NCBI RefSeq assembly: GCF_044466355.1
Contig: NZ_JBITMQ010000001.1
Span: forward strand, 248,001-312,000
DNA: 64,000 nucleotides
From: Actinophytocola sp044466355
GTDB lineage: Bacteria; Actinomycetota; Actinomycetes; Mycobacteriales; Pseudonocardiaceae
Direction of reading: 5' to 3'
The notes beneath the pieces were generated by a model, which saw nothing but the letters and a program-made list of their open reading frames with translations, was not told the origin of the DNA and made no database searches. Of the stretch, positions 47,312 through 56,997 are shown one piece after another (within the stretch, counting starts at the first letter, position 1; the number at the start of each line of letters is the position of its first letter). The position numbers and the translations under genes are program-made.

Positions 47312-50300
47312 ATGTCGTCATCCCCGCTGTTCCGTCGGCCCTTCTCACGTGCCGTGCGTGCCCTGTCGCTCGCGGCGGTGGTCGCGCTCGTGGCCGGGCT
47401 CGTCGGCGACGTCGCCCAGGATCCCGTCCCGCGCGGCGCCGCGGGTGTTCCCTACCAGGACGCACCCGACCAGCGGTGGGGGTCCGCCGCCGGGCAGCCG
47501 CACATCGAACGCGGGCGGGTCAACCGGGTCCCGCCCCGGTCCTACCGGTCGCGCTATCCCGCGAACGCGGCTCCGGCCGAACCGAGGAACCGGGCATCCG
47601 TCGAGGTGGGCCCCGTCCACCGGACCGGGTTCGACCGGCGGACCAGCCGGGAACGGCCCGAACGCCGCGACGCGCACCGGCGCACCTACGCCAACACCGA
47701 CGGTACGGAGACCACCGAGTTCTCGGCCACGCCGATCCACTACCGCGACGCGCGCGGGGACTGGCAGCCCATCGACACCGCGCTCACGGCCGGTGCGGAC
47801 GGCTGGGTCAACGACACCAACGCCGCGTCGCTGGCGTTCGCGGGCCGCGGCGACGACGCCGAGCTCGCCGTCATGCGCTTCGGCGACCACCGGGTCGCCT
47901 ACGGGCTGGACGCGGCGAGACCCGTGCGGGGCACCGCCGAGGGCGCCACCGTCACCTACCCGGGCATCAGACCGGGCGTGGACCTGGAGCTGACGGCCAG
48001 ACCCGGCGGCGTCAAGGAGACGATCGTCCTGCGTGACTCCTCGGCGCCACGAGAGTTCCGCTTCCCCCTGCACACCGGGCTGAGACCCACCCTCCGCGAC
48101 GGACGACTGCTCCTCACCGACCGCGGCGGCGCCACCCGCGCCGTGATCCCGCCCGGCGACATGGTCGACGCGGCCGCCGCGCTCTCCACCGCCGTCACCT
48201 ACCGCCTCGACGGCACCACCCTCGTCGTCACCCTCGACGACGGCTGGCTCGCCGATCCCGCCCGCCGGTACCCCGTCCGCGTCGACCCCACCGTGTCGCT
48301 GCCGGTGTCCGACGGCGCCGCCGACACCAGCATGTACGTCCGGGGCGGCACCTCCACCAACGGCGGCTCCGAACTCCAGGTCGGCAACGTCGAAGGCGCC
48401 GCCACCGCGTCCTACCTCAAGTTCACCGGGCTCACCGACTCGCTGAGGTTCCACACGATCTACGGCGCCCAGCTGCAGCTGGTCAACTACTACGCGCAGA
48501 CCTGCGCCGCCCGCCCGGTCACCGTGCACCCCGTCACCGGTGCGTGGACCTCGACCGGCAGCTACTCCTACCCGGGCCCCTCGGTCGGGTCCGCGCTCGC
48601 GTCCCGCTCGTTCTCGCACGGCTACTTCGCGCAGGGCCAGTCGCAGTCGGCCTGCCCGACCGCGGCCGAGCTGTTCGACCTCGGCGACGGCGGCACCCGG
48701 CTCGTGCAGGGCTGGGTCAACGGCACCACCGCGAACAACGGCCTGTCGCTGCGCGGGAACGTCGCGGACGCCTCCAGCGGCAAGCGGTTCGTCGGCACCG
48801 CGGCGAGCGCCAACCGGCCGACGTTGTGGGTCACCCACAGCCCGTACAACGCCGAGTACGCGATCCCGAACCCGGTGCCGGACCCGCCCGTGCTGCAGAA
48901 CCAGGACGGCAGGGTGAAGGTCACCGTCACCAACCGCGGCGCGGAGGCGTGGGCGCCCGGCAGCTACTACCTGGCCTACCGCGCCTACAACGCGCGGACC
49001 GGCGCGGCGGTCGGGCAGTTCCGCGCCGCCGACCTGACCGCGACCCTCGCGCGCGGCGCCCGCACCACCCTGACCGCGACCGTCAAGGCGCTGCCGCCCG
49101 GCCGGTACTTCCTCGACTTCACCATGGTCCGCACCGGCGGGATCGTGTTCACCGACCACCAGGTCGCGCCCGCGCGGATCGTCCTGGAGATCACCGACCT
49201 GCCGCCGGTCGTGCAGGAGCTGTACCCGCCCAACGGCTACCAGGCGCCGACGCTCAACCCCCTGCTGTGGGGACGCGCGATCGACGTCGACGCACCGCCC
49301 GGGTCGTCGCTGACCTACAAGTTCGAGGTCTGTGACCGGGACGGCGACGGCAACCCGGTCGGCTGCACCACCTCCGCCTACCAGGCGGGCCAGGCGTGGG
49401 CACCGCCGAACGGCAGGATGGTGTGGGGCAAGGGTTATCTGTGGCGGGTGTTCGTCAAGGACGCCACGACCGAGGTGGCGTCGCCGTACTCGACGGTGTT
49501 CGCCGAGGTGCCGCAGCCGGAGATCACGGCCAGGATCGCGGGCGCGGCCCAGGCGGCGCAGGAACGCGAGTACGACCCGCAGACCGGCAACCTGTCCACG
49601 GTCGCCGTCGACGCGACCGTCGCCACCGTCGGGCCGGAGCTGAACCTGCTGCGCACCTACAACAGCCTCGACCCGCGCCGCGACGGCGCGTTCGGCGCGG
49701 GCTGGACCACGCGCTACGACATGCGTCTCGAACCGGACGACGACGGCTCCGGCAACGTCGTGGTGTCCTATCCGGACGGTCAGGCGGTGCGCTTCGGCCG
49801 CAACGCCGACGGCACGTACGCGACCCCGTCCACCCGCACCGCCGCGCTGACGTCGGCGAACGGGCTGTGGACGCTCGCCGACCGCGCGGGCGTGGTCTAC
49901 ACGTTCGACTCGGGTGGCCGCCTCACCAGGATCACCGACGCGGCCAGACGCGCGGTCGTCCTCACCTACGGCACCGGCGCCAGGCTCGCCAAGGCACAGG
50001 TGTCGAACGGCCAGTCCAACACCGCGGGCCGCGCGCTGCGGTTCACGTGGACCGGCGACCACGTCACGAAGGTCACCACCGACCTCGGCACCTCGTGGAC
50101 CTACACCTACGACGGCGACGTGCTGACGAAGGTGTGCGCGCCGGACACCACCTGCACCACCTACACCTACGCCGACGGGTCGCACTACCGCAGCGCCGTG
50201 CTCGACGCGAAACCCGAGTCGTACTGGCGGCTCGGCGAGGCCGAGGGCACGGGCGCGGGCAGCGAGATCACCGTGAACCTGGGCGAGGACGCGGCGACGT

Positions 50301-53300
50301 ACTCGTCGGTCACGCTCGGCACCGCGGGCGCGCTCGCGGGCGGCGGCACCGCGGCCACGTTCAACGGCACGTCGTCACGGGTCGACCTGCCCAATGGCGT
50401 GGTGAAGAAGACCCGCGACGGCGCGGTCGAGCTGTGGTTCAAGGCCAACACCACCGGCACCGGCGGACCGCTGCTCGGCTACCAGGACAGGGCGTTCGGC
50501 ACCACACCCACCCGTGGCGTGCCGGTGCTGTACGTCGGCATGGACGGCAGGCTGCGCGGCCAGTTCGGCACGACGACGGTCGCGCCGATGACCTCGCCGC
50601 TCGCCGTCAACGACGGGACGTGGCACCACGTCGTGCTCTCGTCGCTGGGCACCACGCAGACCCTCTACCTCGACGGTGTCCGCATCGGGCAGACGACGGC
50701 GACGCTCGACCACGCCCTGCTGACCTTCAACCAGCTCGGTGCGGCCACCGCGACGAACCCGTCGGCGTGGCCGCAGTGGGGGAGCGCCGCCACCCGGTTC
50801 TGGAGTGGCGCCATCGACGAGGTGGCCGTCTACTCCCGTCCGCTCGGCGCCGCCGCGGTCGCCGCGCACCACAGCTACGGCGCGACGGCGGCCGACCAGC
50901 TCGCGGAGGTGACGCTGCCGAGCGGTGCGGTGGCCATGCGGGCGAGCTACGACGTGCGCCAGGACCGCGTCGCGTCCTACACCGACCGCGACGGCGGCAC
51001 CTGGAAGATCGGCGCACCGGTCGTGTCCGGCGGCGCGGACCAGCTGCTGCGGACCGTCCAGGTCAACGACCCGTCGAACCGGCCGAACCTCTACGAGTAC
51101 GACGCGATCACCGGCCAACTGCTGCGGTCCGGGCTGCCGCTCGGGCTGGAACTGCGGGAGGAGGACCGGCCGGGCTACCCGGAACCGGCGCCGCCGCAGG
51201 AGGTCGAGGAGTGCACGGCACCCGACCCCGGCGACCCGAAGTTCTGCACGATCATCCCCGGTGGCTCCGGCGGGCCGGTGTTCGTGGAACACCCCCTCGA
51301 AGGCATGGCGATCCGCACCTACTCCTACGACGACGCGGGCCTGCTCGCCACGGTCACCAACGAGAACGGCGACGCCGTGCGCCTGACCTACGACGCGCGC
51401 GGCAACATCACCAGCCGCACCACGTGCCGCACCGCCGGGTCCTGCCAGACCAGCTACACGACCTACCCGGCCACGGTCACCAACCCGTTCGACCCGCGCA
51501 ACGAGCTCCCGGTCGAGACCAGGGACGCGCGGTCGGCGAGCGCCACCGACACCACCTACCGCACGAGCTACACCTACACCGCCACGGGTGACCTGGCGAC
51601 GCAGACCGAGCCGGACGGCGCGGTCGTGCGGCACACCTACAGCACCGGCGGCGAACCCGCGGTGGGTGGCGGCGTGATCCCGCCGGGTCTGCTGCTCACC
51701 ACCACCGACGCCCGCGGCAAGGTGACCCGCAGGCAGTACCACCCGAACGGTGACCTCGCGCGGACGACCGAACCGGGCGGGCTCGTCACGACGTTCACCT
51801 ACGACGTGCTCGGCAGGCAGGTGTCGGAGACCGAGATCTCCGACAGCTTCCCGAACGGTGTCACCACGACCACCGCCTACGACGCGCTGTCCCGGCCGAC
51901 GGTGGTCACCGACCCGGCGACGACCGACGCGGTGACCGGCGTGCGCCACCAGCAGGAGACGGTCACCACCTACGACGTCGACGGCAACCCGGTGAAGGTG
52001 GAGGAACGCGACAAGCTCGGCGGCGACGCCACCCGCACCACGACCACCGAGTACGACGCCGCTGGCCGCCCGGTCCGGCTGGTCGACGCCGAGGGCAACG
52101 AGACCACCTCGACCTACGACCGGTTCGGCAACCTGGTGTCCACCGTGGACGCCGAGGGCAACCGGTACGACTACGCGTACACCGCGCGGCAGGCGCTCGC
52201 CGAGGTGCGCCTGCGTGCCTACCGCGGCGACGACCAGGGTGGTCTCGTCGAGGACTACCTCGTCGTCGAGTCCTACTCCTACGACTACGCCGGGCGCCGC
52301 GCGAGCACGACCGACGCCATGGGCCGCCGGATCGAGTACCAGTACTACGGCGACGACCGCGTGTGGAAGATGGTGCTGAAGAACTTCCGGAACGTCGACG
52401 GGAGCACTCGCGACTTCGTGCTGGAGGAGAACACCTACGACGCCGCGGGCAACCCGGTGAAGAAGGTCACGGGCAACGGCACGAAGACCCTCGTGCAGAC
52501 CTTCGACCGCGGCGGCGACCTCGTGACCACCGTCGAGGACCCGGCAGGTCTCGCCCGCACCACGAGCTACACCTACGACCAGGGCGGCAACGTCCTGCGG
52601 GTGAGCAGCTCGGGCAAGGCGTCGAACGTGCCGTGGCCGCTGCCCACCACCCCCCAGGTGGTGAACTACGTCTACGACGACGCGGGCAACGCGGTCCGCG
52701 AGACGGTGTCCACCAGCACCGAGTCGCTCGTCACCACCTCCACCTACGACCAGCGCGGCCTTCAACTGTCCACAACGGACCCGCGCGGCAACGTGGCCGG
52801 TGCCGACCCCGCCGCGTACACCACGACGTTCGCCTACGACGAGACCGGGCAGCTGATCCGCGACGTCGGCGCCCCGGTCTCGGCCGAGGCGGGCGGTTCG
52901 GCAGAGACCGTGCGGCCGACGGCCACCTACGGCTACAACACGTTCGGCGAGCAGACCTCCGTGCGGGACGAGGTGGGCAACGTCCGCGGCTGGACCTACG
53001 ACCGGCTCGGCCGCCCGGTGACCGAGGTCGAGCCCGCCTACCGCGCACCGGGCGCGACCGAGCCCGTCACGCCGACCACCCACACCCGCTACGACGGGCT
53101 CGGCAACGTCGTCGAGGTGACCGACCCGCGCGGCAACTCCCTGCGGTACGGCTACGACCAGCTCGGCAGGCTGGTCACGCTCGACGAACCCGCGACTACC
53201 AACGACACCAGGGCCGTCACCCGCTACACCTACACCCGCACCGGGCTCCCACTGTCCACGACGGACCCGCTGGGCGCCAGGACCGAGACCACCTACGACG

Positions 53301-56300
53301 ACCTCGACCGGCCCGTCACCACGACCGAGGTCGAGCGGCTGCCGCTGCCCAACAACTTCACCACCACCGTCGTGTACGACGACGCGGGCAACGTGGTGCG
53401 CGGCGACACCCCGTCGGGTGCGATCACCCGCTCCACCTACGACACGCTCGGCCAGCTGACCCGCGTCACCGACCCGAACGGCGTGTCCGTCCAGTACGGG
53501 TACGACCAGGCGGGTCGTGTGGTGCGGCAGGCCGACCACGTCGGCCGTACCACGCAGACCGTGTACGACGGCGCAGGCCGCGCCGTCACCACCAACGAGC
53601 TGGCGCCCGACGGCGCGGTGAAGCAGACCCGGCGCGCCGCCTACGACCCGGACGGCAACCTGGTGTCGGCGACGGACGGGCTCGGCGTCACCACCACCTA
53701 CTCCTACGACGCGGACGACCAGCTCGTCAGCCAGACCGAACCGGTCACCGCGACGTCGTCGATCACCACGTCGTTCGGCTACGACGCGGCGGGCAGGCGC
53801 ACCCGGCTCACCAACGGGCTCGGCAACAGCTTCCTGTACTCGTACAACACGCTCGGCCTGCCCGAGACGATGACCGAACCGGCCACCGCCGCACACCCGG
53901 ACCTCGCCGACCGGACCTGGACGGTGGCCTACGACGTCGGCGGCAACCCGGTGTCCTACCGCGCGCCGGGCGGTGTGACCCGCACCGCCACGTTCGACGC
54001 GGCGGGGCGGCTCACCACGGAGACCGGCGCGGGCGCGGAGGCCGCGACCGGCTCCCGCACGCTCGGCTACGACCTCGTCGACCAGGTCGTGTCGGTGAAC
54101 GCGCCGGGCGGTACGAACACCTACACCTACGACGACCGGGGCAACCTGCTCACCGCGCGTGGCCCGGGCGGGTCGGCCGACTACTCCTACGACGCCGACG
54201 GGAACACGTTGTCCCGCGAGGACGTCGCGGGCACCGCCGCGTTCACCTACACGAACGGACGGCTCGCGACCGTGACCGACGGCCTGACCGGCAGCGTGCA
54301 GCGGTACGGCTACGACGGCGCGGGTCTGCTGTCCACCGTGGACTACGGCGGGGGCCGGGTGCGCACGTTCACCTACGACGAGCTGGGGCGCACCACCTCC
54401 GACGTGGTGCGCAACGGCGCGGGCGCCACCGTGATGTCGGTGGCCTACCGGTACAACGCGAACAACCAGGTCACCGGCAAGACCACGACGGGCACGGCGG
54501 GCGCGGGCGAGCACGCCTACGGCTACGACCTCGCGGGCAGGCTCACGTCGTGGACCGGTCCGAAGGGGACGGTCGAGTACGGGTGGGACGCGGCGGGCAA
54601 CCGCACCCGCACCGGCGACAAGACCGCCACCTTCGACGCGCGCAACCGTTTGCTGTCGGACGGCGACTACACCTACACCTACACCGCACGCGGCACGCGC
54701 GCGTCCCGGACCAGCTCGGGCCTGGACGAGCGGTTCACGTTCGACGCGTTCGACCGGATGGTCGGCGCGCTCGGCCAGACCTACGTCTACGACGGCCTGA
54801 ACCGGTTGGTGTCCAAGGGCGGCAGCCCGTTCACCTACGCGGGGCTGTCCGACGAGGTGGTCGCCGACGGCACGGAGCGGTTCGCGCGCGGCCCGGAGGA
54901 CAACCTGCTTGCCGTCGCCGACGCGGCGGGCCCGACCCTGACGCTGGACGACGAGCACGGCGACGTGGTCGGCGGTTTCGCGCCGGGCGACACCGCGCTC
55001 ACCCGGCTGTCCGACTCGACCGCCTACGACCCGTTCGGCCAGGTCACCGACCGCGCCGGGGACACCGGGAACATCGGTTACCAGGGTGACTGGACCGACG
55101 AGGACACCGGCCAGGTCAACATGGGTGCCCGCTGGTACGACCCGAGCTCCGGCTCGTTCACCTCCCGTGACACGGTCGACCACCCGGGCGGCGACGCGGT
55201 GCTCGCCAACCGGTACACCTACGGCAACGCCGACCCCGTCAACGTCACCGACCCGACCGGCAACTGGGGCGTGTTCGACAAGGTCAAGAAGGCCGTGTCG
55301 AGCGTGGTGTCGACCGTGTCGTCCGCGGTGTCGTCGGTGTCGTCATACGTCTCGAGCGGCATCTCGTGGTTCGCGCGGACCGCGTGGAGCGGGCTGACAT
55401 GGACCGCGAGCAAGATCGCGAGCGGCGCCAAGTGGGTCGCCAAGAAGGCGAAGTCGGCGGCGAAGTGGGTCGGCCGGAAGGTGAAGTCGGCCGCGAAGTG
55501 GGTCGGCCGGAAGGTCTACAAGGGACTCAAGTCGGTCGGGCGCAGCCTCCGCAAGGGCGCCAAGTGGCTCGCGAAGGGCGGCAAGAAGGCGTACTCGTAC
55601 AGCAAGAAGAAGGTCAGGCAGACGGTCAACTGGACGGCCCGCAAGGCGGAACAGGCGCGCAAGGCCGCCATCGCGAAGGCGAAGCAGGTGACGCGTGCGG
55701 CGCAGAAGGCCGCCGCGTTCGCCGCGAGGCACAGTCCCGTCAAGGTCTTGCTCGCCGCGACGAGACCCGTGCTGTCCGCGTCGAAGAAGCTGGTGTCGTC
55801 GGCGGCCCACCTCCCCGCGAAGGTGGTCGCCGCGACGAGGGACGTCGTGGCGGACACGGTCAAGAGCGCCACGGCCGTGTACCAGAAGGCGGTCGACACC
55901 GCCGGTGCCGTCGTGGAGAACGTCTCGAAGGCCGTCGACACGGTGGCCGACCTCGCCCAGGCCGCGTCGCCGTACCTCAAGGCGGCGCTGAAGGTCGCGG
56001 CGGACATGTCCGGCGTGACGGACCTGGTCGCGTGCGTCACCAAGGGCGACCTCGAGGCGTGCGCGTGGACCGCCGCCACCATCGGCGGCTACCTGCTGGG
56101 CGGCGCGGGCGGCGGCGCGGTACGCGCGGCCAGGGTCGCCTCCCTCGCCGCCCGCCACACCGACGACGCGGCGGACGTCGTGCGGACCGGCCGCCGGTTG
56201 ACCGACAAGGCCGACGACGTCTCGTCCTGCGCCGCGGATCTGGTCGGCTCGGCCAACAGCTTCGCCGGTGACACCCGCGTGCGCATGGCCGACGGCACCA

Positions 56301-56971
56301 CGAAACGCATCGACGAGGTACGCGTCGGCGACGTGGTCCTCGCGACCGACCCGACCACCGGCCGCGGTGGACCGCGGGTGGTGACGGCGGTGGTCGAGGG
56401 CACCGGCGTCAAGGACCTCGTCGAGGTGCGTGTGGGCGGCAGCGAGATCGTTGCCACACAAGGACATCCGGTGTGGCTGGGCAGGTGGGTCGACGCGGGT
56501 GACCTCGCGACCGGTGACCGGGTCACCGCCGGGACGGTCACCGCGACGCGGGAGTGGACAGAGCGCCGGACGGTCTACAACCTGACGGTGGACGGTCTGC
56601 ACACCTACCACGTGGTGGCGGGCGACGCCGACCTGCTGGTGCACAACGCCGACTTCACCGACCTGTGCGGGAAACACGACATGGGTTGGAACTGGGCGAA
56701 ATGCCAGAACAAACCGACCTGCGGGAAAAAGTCGCCGGGGGCGCGCGAGGAACGCGATCCCAAAGAGGTCGAGGGGACGATCGAGGAGCAGCGCAAGCGG
56801 CAGGAAGCGGGCCCGAAGGTAGTGCAGAAGGCGTTGCAGCAGGCCACTTCTCCGGACAACCCGACACCCGGCTCGTCCCCTCTCGCGACCTTCGACCCGG
56901 TCCTGACCTCGATAGTCGTCGTCGCGGGCGGGAAATGGGCCATCAGACAGGCGATTCGTTTCGGGCGCTGA
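47312..56971 (+). CDS. Giant RHS/YD-repeat polymorphic-toxin-like protein with Hint domain
   Basis: 3219 residues. Signal peptide (1-40); pre-RHS beta domains with a DNRLRE-like region (about 320-515, SDGAADTSMYVRGG); LamG-like domain (about 960-1190, ESYWRLGEAEG); many YD repeats (about 750-2550, e.g. TYDAAGRPVRLVDAEGNETT); RHS core end (YDPFGQVT, GARWYDPSSGSFTSRDTVDH, NRYTYGNADPVNVTDPTG). A Lys/Ala/Trp-rich helical segment follows (2650-2900), then a Hint domain (about 2980-3114: NSFAGDTRVRMADGTTKRID, ATQGHPVW, ADLLVHNAD). The last 105 residues are an unrecognised tip with three cysteines. The Hint entry has Ser but no Cys in NSFAGDT, so the cleavage chemistry is uncertain. GAGGTGG precedes the chosen ATG. 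No obvious immunity gene follows. Confidence 0.9.
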   Translation: MSSSPLFRRPFSRAVRALSLAAVVALVAGLVGDVAQDPVPRGAAGVPYQDAPDQRWGSAAGQPHIERGRVNRVPPRSYRSRYPANAAPAEPRNRASVEVGPVHRTGFDRRTSRERPERRDAHRRTYANTDGTETTEFSATPIHYRDARGDWQPIDTALTAGADGWVNDTNAASLAFAGRGDDAELAVMRFGDHRVAYGLDAARPVRGTAEGATVTYPGIRPGVDLELTARPGGVKETIVLRDSSAPREFRFPLHTGLRPTLRDGRLLLTDRGGATRAVIPPGDMVDAAAALSTAVTYRLDGTTLVVTLDDGWLADPARRYPVRVDPTVSLPVSDGAADTSMYVRGGTSTNGGSELQVGNVEGAATASYLKFTGLTDSLRFHTIYGAQLQLVNYYAQTCAARPVTVHPVTGAWTSTGSYSYPGPSVGSALASRSFSHGYFAQGQSQSACPTAAELFDLGDGGTRLVQGWVNGTTANNGLSLRGNVADASSGKRFVGTAASANRPTLWVTHSPYNAEYAIPNPVPDPPVLQNQDGRVKVTVTNRGAEAWAPGSYYLAYRAYNARTGAAVGQFRAADLTATLARGARTTLTATVKALPPGRYFLDFTMVRTGGIVFTDHQVAPARIVLEITDLPPVVQELYPPNGYQAPTLNPLLWGRAIDVDAPPGSSLTYKFEVCDRDGDGNPVGCTTSAYQAGQAWAPPNGRMVWGKGYLWRVFVKDATTEVASPYSTVFAEVPQPEITARIAGAAQAAQEREYDPQTGNLSTVAVDATVATVGPELNLLRTYNSLDPRRDGAFGAGWTTRYDMRLEPDDDGSGNVVVSYPDGQAVRFGRNADGTYATPSTRTAALTSANGLWTLADRAGVVYTFDSGGRLTRITDAARRAVVLTYGTGARLAKAQVSNGQSNTAGRALRFTWTGDHVTKVTTDLGTSWTYTYDGDVLTKVCAPDTTCTTYTYADGSHYRSAVLDAKPESYWRLGEAEGTGAGSEITVNLGEDAATYSSVTLGTAGALAGGGTAATFNGTSSRVDLPNGVVKKTRDGAVELWFKANTTGTGGPLLGYQDRAFGTTPTRGVPVLYVGMDGRLRGQFGTTTVAPMTSPLAVNDGTWHHVVLSSLGTTQTLYLDGVRIGQTTATLDHALLTFNQLGAATATNPSAWPQWGSAATRFWSGAIDEVAVYSRPLGAAAVAAHHSYGATAADQLAEVTLPSGAVAMRASYDVRQDRVASYTDRDGGTWKIGAPVVSGGADQLLRTVQVNDPSNRPNLYEYDAITGQLLRSGLPLGLELREEDRPGYPEPAPPQEVEECTAPDPGDPKFCTIIPGGSGGPVFVEHPLEGMAIRTYSYDDAGLLATVTNENGDAVRLTYDARGNITSRTTCRTAGSCQTSYTTYPATVTNPFDPRNELPVETRDARSASATDTTYRTSYTYTATGDLATQTEPDGAVVRHTYSTGGEPAVGGGVIPPGLLLTTTDARGKVTRRQYHPNGDLARTTEPGGLVTTFTYDVLGRQVSETEISDSFPNGVTTTTAYDALSRPTVVTDPATTDAVTGVRHQQETVTTYDVDGNPVKVEERDKLGGDATRTTTTEYDAAGRPVRLVDAEGNETTSTYDRFGNLVSTVDAEGNRYDYAYTARQALAEVRLRAYRGDDQGGLVEDYLVVESYSYDYAGRRASTTDAMGRRIEYQYYGDDRVWKMVLKNFRNVDGSTRDFVLEENTYDAAGNPVKKVTGNGTKTLVQTFDRGGDLVTTVEDPAGLARTTSYTYDQGGNVLRVSSSGKASNVPWPLPTTPQVVNYVYDDAGNAVRETVSTSTESLVTTSTYDQRGLQLSTTDPRGNVAGADPAAYTTTFAYDETGQLIRDVGAPVSAEAGGSAETVRPTATYGYNTFGEQTSVRDEVGNVRGWTYDRLGRPVTEVEPAYRAPGATEPVTPTTHTRYDGLGNVVEVTDPRGNSLRYGYDQLGRLVTLDEPATTNDTRAVTRYTYTRTGLPLSTTDPLGARTETTYDDLDRPVTTTEVERLPLPNNFTTTVVYDDAGNVVRGDTPSGAITRSTYDTLGQLTRVTDPNGVSVQYGYDQAGRVVRQADHVGRTTQTVYDGAGRAVTTNELAPDGAVKQTRRAAYDPDGNLVSATDGLGVTTTYSYDADDQLVSQTEPVTATSSITTSFGYDAAGRRTRLTNGLGNSFLYSYNTLGLPETMTEPATAAHPDLADRTWTVAYDVGGNPVSYRAPGGVTRTATFDAAGRLTTETGAGAEAATGSRTLGYDLVDQVVSVNAPGGTNTYTYDDRGNLLTARGPGGSADYSYDADGNTLSREDVAGTAAFTYTNGRLATVTDGLTGSVQRYGYDGAGLLSTVDYGGGRVRTFTYDELGRTTSDVVRNGAGATVMSVAYRYNANNQVTGKTTTGTAGAGEHAYGYDLAGRLTSWTGPKGTVEYGWDAAGNRTRTGDKTATFDARNRLLSDGDYTYTYTARGTRASRTSSGLDERFTFDAFDRMVGALGQTYVYDGLNRLVSKGGSPFTYAGLSDEVVADGTERFARGPEDNLLAVADAAGPTLTLDDEHGDVVGGFAPGDTALTRLSDSTAYDPFGQVTDRAGDTGNIGYQGDWTDEDTGQVNMGARWYDPSSGSFTSRDTVDHPGGDAVLANRYTYGNADPVNVTDPTGNWGVFDKVKKAVSSVVSTVSSAVSSVSSYVSSGISWFARTAWSGLTWTASKIASGAKWVAKKAKSAAKWVGRKVKSAAKWVGRKVYKGLKSVGRSLRKGAKWLAKGGKKAYSYSKKKVRQTVNWTARKAEQARKAAIAKAKQVTRAAQKAAAFAARHSPVKVLLAATRPVLSASKKLVSSAAHLPAKVVAATRDVVADTVKSATAVYQKAVDTAGAVVENVSKAVDTVADLAQAASPYLKAALKVAADMSGVTDLVACVTKGDLEACAWTAATIGGYLLGGAGGGAVRAARVASLAARHTDDAADVVRTGRRLTDKADDVSSCAADLVGSANSFAGDTRVRMADGTTKRIDEVRVGDVVLATDPTTGRGGPRVVTAVVEGTGVKDLVEVRVGGSEIVATQGHPVWLGRWVDAGDLATGDRVTAGTVTATREWTERRTVYNLTVDGLHTYHVVAGDADLLVHNADFTDLCGKHDMGWNWAKCQNKPTCGKKSPGAREERDPKEVEGTIEEQRKRQEAGPKVVQKALQQATSPDNPTPGSSPLATFDPVLTSIVVVAGGKWAIRQAIRFGR
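55427..55591 (+). repeat. Five cationic 11-residue repeats inside the RHS protein
   Basis: Residues 2706-2760 consist of AKWVAKKAKSA, AKWVGRKVKSA, AKWVGRKVYKG, LKSVGRSLRKG and AKWLAKGGKKA, one after another in 33-bp units. They are strongly basic with Trp/Val on one face, as in membrane-active amphipathic helices. Confidence 0.85.
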
Positions 56972-56997
56972 TCACCCGGCATCGAGGAAGGAAACCC

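Noticed and set aside
50375..55183. A 1602-codon open frame antisense to the RHS gene
   Set aside because: It is a by-product of high GC content and YD-repeat codons. The plus-strand frame has signal peptide, domains and codon bias; the antisense product is Arg/Val/Gly-rich without domains.
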